This document shows positions 8,806 to 13,213 of a stretch of 13,213 nt of DNA, piece after piece (position 1 is the first letter of the stretch; each line of letters begins with the position of its first letter). The translations under genes and the position numbers were made by a program. Origin of the DNA: Euperipatoides rowelli (lineage: Eukaryota; Onychophora; Udeonychophora; Euonychophora; Peripatopsidae); the NCBI GenBank assembly GCA_003024985.2, contig PXIH01S0038831.1; one strand, given 5' to 3'. Under the pieces are notes generated by a model that did no database searches, was not told where the DNA came from, and worked only from the letters and a program-made list of their open reading frames with translations.

Positions 8806-8923
8806 ATGTAGGAAAGTATTGGAGAACAGGAGTTCTACTGATGAAGAAAGGGTGGATGTTCTTGAATCACAGCTGAAAGAAGCACGATACATCGCTGAGG
8901 AGGCTGACCGAAAATATGATGAG
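8806..8923 (+). CDS. Tropomyosin alternative exon 4, copy C (residues 126-164, canonical-like)
   Basis: This is the third tandem copy, again 118 nt, following the acceptor CAACAG and ending at GAG|GTGACT. After the split codon it reads 39 codons from CRKVLENR to ADRKYDE. It is the copy closest to the standard arthropod muscle tropomyosin as I recall it (DEER at 137-140, QLKEAR at 147-152, EEADRKYDE at the end), so it is the best candidate for the major muscle form. Core positions carry L130, S134, D137, V141, L144, L148, A151, A155, A158 and Y162. A cysteine stands at 126 where A and B have alanine. The donor has C at +5, a departure from GTRAGT that should weaken U1 pairing, and a UGCAUG element lies just downstream. 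The acceptor is backed by a long CU tract and a CTAAT branch-point candidate. Muscle assignment is inference. Confidence 0.95.
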
Positions 8924-8934
8924 GTGACTGTGTC

Positions 8935-8940
8935 TGCATG
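8935..8940 (+). promoter_or_regulatory. UGCAUG, candidate Rbfox splicing element after exon copy C
   Basis: TGCATG begins 12 nt after the end of exon C, inside the downstream intron. Rbfox proteins bind UGCAUG and, when it lies downstream of an exon, usually promote its inclusion in muscle and neurons. I found no other sense-strand TGCATG in the window by eye. The weak C donor (GTGACT) makes a nearby enhancer plausible. Confidence 0.55.
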
Positions 8941-8951
8941 GTGTGATTGTG

Positions 8952-8973
8952 TTTCTTTCTTTCTTTCTTTTTT
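8952..8973 (+). repeat. (TTTC)n microsatellite, pyrimidine tract downstream of exon C
   Basis: Four TTTC units run into a T tract, about 28 nt after the exon C donor. It is a simple repeat, but UUUCUUUC is also PTB-like, so together with the tract at 8765-8797 pyrimidine tracts lie on both sides of copy C. No exon follows it. Confidence 0.7.
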
Positions 8974-9936
8974 GCTGTAAAATTAAAAAAAATAAATAAC
9001 CATGCTTGAATGTTTTTTTGCTTTTAAATAATCACTGAATTATGACACACTACATTAATCTTTTTAAAATATTTTTTTTATCTTATCAATAATTTATTAA
9101 TTGTTGCAATTAATCTTAAATAATTTTAGTTTACAATTATTTAAATCTTTTGGATTTTACTGTACACACGTTCTGTAGATAGAGTGAATTTCTTTTAAAA
9201 ATTAGTGTCAATTATCATTCAATTGTATTTTCATTATAACGGGTACAGTAACCTTGTAATACTTCATCAATGTTTTGCGTAACCCTATGGCATAATGATA
9301 TTTTTTCCTTATTCATTCTACTTCCTGTAGCCTACTGTATTTTTCAGGAATTTTAGGAGTAAGTAAATCACATAGTTAATTGTATAGTTTCCGAGAATAG
9401 TTAACATTTTTGCAATTTCAAGTTGTTCTTCCACTTTATTCACAATTAGGCTAAATATAACTTTATCTGCTGTACATAGCGTGCCCAGTTCATAAATGCC
9501 GGACAAAAGCATTTAGTTTATTTTCCATATCTAATAATATAATTTTATTTACTCGTCGCCAATTTATTTTGTTATATGGTGTGTGTCAGCTATGGATATA
9601 AGACAATAAGAACAACATTTATTAACACATATAACGTACAAATATAAAGAGCAGTAAAAACTTACAGCTGCTTGATAAAGTAACAATTCTATATCAGAGG
9701 GTAATTTCAGTATAGCAGGTCACGCATGCCTGTTCTATTAATAATTAAATAGTAATTAACCATGTCCTGTATTTAAATGCCAATATATCACTATTAAGAA
9801 ACCCTACTATTTAGGGATATGCTGGTAAACTTTTAATAGACGATCTATTAAGACAGTATGCAGAGATGTTTCTTACAAGTATTATTTTTGGGATAGGGGA
9901 AGCAAAAAATTATAATCTAAAATATTAGGAGAGGTG

Positions 9937-9990
9937 ATTTAAAGCTGCACTCCCAAATTTTCAACTGTTTTGGTTAAAAATTTTTTTTTT
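9937..9990. repeat. Possible fragment of a dispersed repeat (TTTAAAGCTGCACTC motif)
   Basis: The string TTTAAAGCTGCACTCCC followed by T-rich sequence recalls a repeat end that I associate with aquatic invertebrate genomes. I cannot name the family, and no matching inverted end was found downstream, so this is a weak call. Confidence 0.25.
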
Positions 9991-12900
9991 AAATTGTCTG
10001 GTGATCAAATTAAAAAAAATTACTGTTTAATCTACAATTTTTTTTAAAAAAAATCATTGGCCAAGATACAGACTATATATACACACACAGAAGGCTGATT
10101 TGTGTGTTGGTGAATGACTTTTGTTCCAAGCGTGTACCATTTTTCTTTTTCGTTTGGTGGTTTGGTGGCAGAAACCCTAACATTGTTTCACAGCTTATAA
10201 AACTATCGGCTATTCCTGTTTTAAATTCAAATTTGTGTACTATTCTAGCCATATGTTTATATTGAAAATTTTTTGCAGCTTTTCGCCAGTGTTCAAAATA
10301 AGAAAAAGATTTAATTAAATAATTTTCATTTGTAATACTGTATAAGATATAATTTGAAAATACAGTATCATTTGTTGTTAATAAAGGCATCTTTATAGAG
10401 AAAACTTGGAAGTTCCCAGATGTACAATAATTGTGTATACGTATGTACAGTAAATAAGGATAAAAGTATTTATAAAAAAAAAACAAAAAAAAACATGCAA
10501 GCTATTTTAAATGTTTGTGCATTTTTAAACTCCCATTCCCAGAAAAAAATACTGTGATCTATCCCCGAATAAATCTAACTTTTAATTTGAATGCAGGCTA
10601 CAGTACGGTCATATTAAAAAAAATCACAAAATCTATTATTAGATACTTCTCGTCATAATGAACACAGTTATAACCAAACTACGGATCTATAATAAATGAG
10701 CAAAATTTAAAAAAAAAAAAAACCCTCCAAACTCCATTGTTTTAATGCCATTTTACTCCCGTTACAATAATTATTTCATTATCATACAAATTCTTGATAA
10801 AAAGCAAAACCAAAATAAAATCCCCATCTTCCAACTACATTACTGTACGTTGTTAATAAAGAATAAAAGTTTTTCACTTAAAAAAATAAACAATTGAATG
10901 GAATTACTTTTTTTTTTTATACTTTTGTATGAAACGTAAAGTATACCATATCTTATTTTAAATAATATAAAAGGTTTGTAGATACAGTATTTTTAAATCC
11001 TTTCCATTATTTAATTAATGAAGAAAATTAGTATTTTAAAATAAAATTTTAAATCTTTTTTTTTTTTTTTAAATAAATTTACATAGGCTACATGGCATCC
11101 AAAGTATGTAGATCTTTTTTCCGGCAACTCCTTTTATAATGTCTCTCCTGATATTTTTTTTACAGCCCTTTGAAATCATTAAAATGAGAATACACTGTAT
11201 CATATTTGATTTTAAATAGCTTAGTATAAAATCAGTAAAAATGAAATAGCCTCTTGAATGACAATATCATTAGCTTGAAGGCGAACTAAAGTTATAAAGT
11301 GTTCGGACCATTAGGTGATCCTGACCCCTTATCCCAAATTAAAATTCATAACAGAGGGGAAGACAAGTTATTTGTAGCAAATAAATGCAAAGAATTACAA
11401 ACATTGAATATTCTAAGCAACAATACTGAATTCAATATGACCTGATCATCTACACTCATGGATGAGCCTGCTCTGTTGAAAGGAGGAATCGTTGAGCAAA
11501 ATACCAAGTAGAAACTTTTTAAGTTAGAAAATGCTAGAGATTTAATTTTTTGTGTGAAATTTATTTGAAAGTTATTGCAATAGATGGCGCTAGTGCACAG
11601 TTGATATTGTTGAGAGGTTTTTGAATGTACAGTACTTTATACATTAATAGCTTGTTCTTATTTTATATACTGTATTTAGTTATAACCTCAGTTTATTTTA
11701 GTTATGTTATTGAAATTCAGTTGGTAATGGGCCCAGAACACATGGATAAATGATTGAAAATGAAGTGGTTATAAGAAGAAAGAAAGAAAAAGCAAATTGC
11801 CTGAACATTGGAACACCATAATAAAAGTGTACATGTATAGTGATTAAGCTGAGCAAAAAAAAATATCATAACCATTTAGATAAATTTTAGCAAAAATATG
11901 ATGTTCATTGCTAAACAAATTTTAATACTAAAATTCCCATTATTAAAGTGGTATTTAAAAATATATAAATAGCATTTTGGCTAATATACTGAACCAAATA
12001 TTAACAAAATTTGAGATTTATTATCATTTGGCTAAAATGCTAGTGGTGTGTTAAACCCTGACCTTCTTTTTGATAAACAATGGAAATTGAAGTATTTGAA
12101 CTGGATTAACCTAGAATCCAAATTAGAAGCACATGCAAGTAAGAATCACAAGCAATTAAAATGTGCAATGCAGGAAGAAATTAGAACAAGACTTGGAATT
12201 TGTCTAAATTACCATCAGGAAAAAAACCTATTGGATTAAAATGGATATTTACAGTAAGCTGAAGAACATCAGAAATTATTTTTCTTGGTTTAAGGCAAAA
12301 CATATCACTGTAGGATTCACAAAAATAGGTTAATGACTAGGATGAAGTCTTCTCACCTGTTTACAAAATAAACAACACTAAAAAATGCTCCTCCCAGTGG
12401 TTCTAATGACGGAAATGGATATTAAAAAAAAATCCACAGTCTTCAATGAGGTTTTACAAGTTGACATAAACTGTACATGAAGCAAACTCAAAATATGAAA
12501 TAAACAAACTTTCATACTGCAAATAAAATAGTATAACTATGTTATTAAAACATAATTTAAGCATATTGCTAATTATGTTGATTGACTTTGTGCTTGTAAT
12601 TCCAATGTCGACATAAATAGGTAAATTCCTTTGTTATCTGCTTCGTTGAAGTATAAACAAGGATCTGCAAGTACCCCTTTGAAACCATTCTTGAAATACT
12701 TTGCAACTATTATTTGCTTCCACAAAAGTGCTGTTTATTTTTAGCATTTTAGTGTAGAACACTACAATGGTAATACCAAGAAAGAATGGCTGACCCAGAA
12801 TAGCCCACACTCTACCTAAACTAGTTGCAGTATATACAACATAGATAGGCCTAATCGAGCATGAGTATATTTACACCTCGTAGAAAATGTCAATATAGAT

Positions 12901-13076
12901 GAAATGATGTGCTTTATGCTGGGACTAATGATTGAATCCATGAAAAAAAATTTCATCAGCACTGTCATTACAAGAAGAGTTCCACCATAGCTATTACAGT
13001 ATATATGTCGACATAATAAGAAACCAGCTTTTCTTATCTTCAAACAGCCGATGTCTTACTGTAGTTGGTGCTCCAA

Positions 13077-13092
13077 GAATGAATGAATGAAT
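13077..13092 (+). repeat. (GAAT)4 microsatellite
   Basis: Four perfect GAAT units lie near the window end. This is ordinary simple-sequence DNA. Confidence 0.8.
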
Positions 13093-13213
13093 CAAAATAT
13101 GCTTCATTAAAATAGAACTCATTTTAATTTCAATTTATTTCTATTATGAAATAAACTGAAATTGAAGGTTTTTTCTTCAGGTGTAGGCTAATGTTAACCC
13201 TTTCCACTCCACT

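Larger units (their letters stand above)
8924..13213 (+). other. Downstream intron, 5' part: no further exon seen
   Basis: After the exon C donor the sequence holds the UGCAUG and TTTC tract, then AT-rich DNA with long A and T runs, four TAGGCTA/TAGCCTA words (9328, 9447, 11084, 13184) and about fourteen TACAGTA/TACTGTA words. I looked for the 71-nt exon 5 (expected to start with codons for VARKL) and for a fourth copy of exon 4 and found neither. The open stretches on either strand have no recognisable domain. Confidence 0.65.

Noticed and set aside
9318-9512. Open reading frame of 64 codons on the - strand
   Set aside because: No domain and no splice or promoter context; it is expected by chance in a window of this size.
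10073-10486. Open reading frame of 137 codons on the - strand
   Set aside because: It is the longest open frame, but its composition follows the AT-rich DNA (F, Y, I, N, K), it includes AC and A-run simple sequence at its ends, and it matches no family I know.
12048-12239. Open reading frame of 63 codons on the + strand
   Set aside because: It opens with GTG rather than ATG, lacks a convincing acceptor and donor pair, and the peptide is not tropomyosin or any recognised domain.
12816-13043. Open reading frame of 75 codons on the - strand
   Set aside because: No recognisable domain or signal; likely chance.
13171-13182. Possible splice acceptor TTCTTCAG followed by GTG, considered as start of tropomyosin exon 5
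   Set aside because: The next codon is TAG, and the expected VARKL coding is absent in all frames before the window ends.

Overview
The window is eukaryotic, AT-rich (about 70% A+T by eye) and almost entirely non-coding. The only coding sequence I can support is a cluster of three tandem, homologous exons on the + strand at 8413-8530, 8601-8718 and 8806-8923. Each is exactly 118 nt and each encodes a variant of residues 126-164 of tropomyosin, the coiled-coil protein of actin filaments. The length, the one-base codon completion at the 5' end and the clean codon end at the 3' side are, from recall, the same as exon 4 of animal tropomyosin genes. The three copies are therefore read as alternative, mutually exclusive forms of exon 4 (called A, B and C here). 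The peptides look like a protostome invertebrate tropomyosin, with exon C closest to the arthropod muscle type. An arthropod, perhaps a crustacean, is my best guess, but the sequence does not prove it.

Layout. Positions 1-8412 are the 3' part of a long upstream intron, which holds simple-sequence tracts, a diverged dispersed repeat (1842-1889 and 7462-7508) and a 714-bp non-autonomous hAT-like element (3724-4437) with 18-bp terminal inverted repeats and a perfect 8-bp target duplication. The exon cluster occupies 8413-8923, with introns of only 70 and 87 nt. Positions 8924-13213 are the start of another long intron. No preceding exon 3 and no following exon 5 is visible, so the flanking introns exceed 8.4 kb and 4.2 kb within this window.

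How the parts work together. A transcript needs exactly one of A, B or C. Including two in a row puts the second one out of frame and meets a stop codon within its first six codons, in every combination. Nearby signals that may drive the choice are UG-rich tracts before A and B, a strong CU-rich tract and a CTAAT branch-point candidate before C, and a UGCAUG (Rbfox-type) element 12 nt after C. The choice alters core positions 134, 137 and 162 of the coiled coil and several surface positions.

Two short words, TAGGCTA/TAGCCTA (28 copies counted) and TACAGTA/TACTGTA (24 copies), are far over-represented across the window and are not explained by any recognised element.
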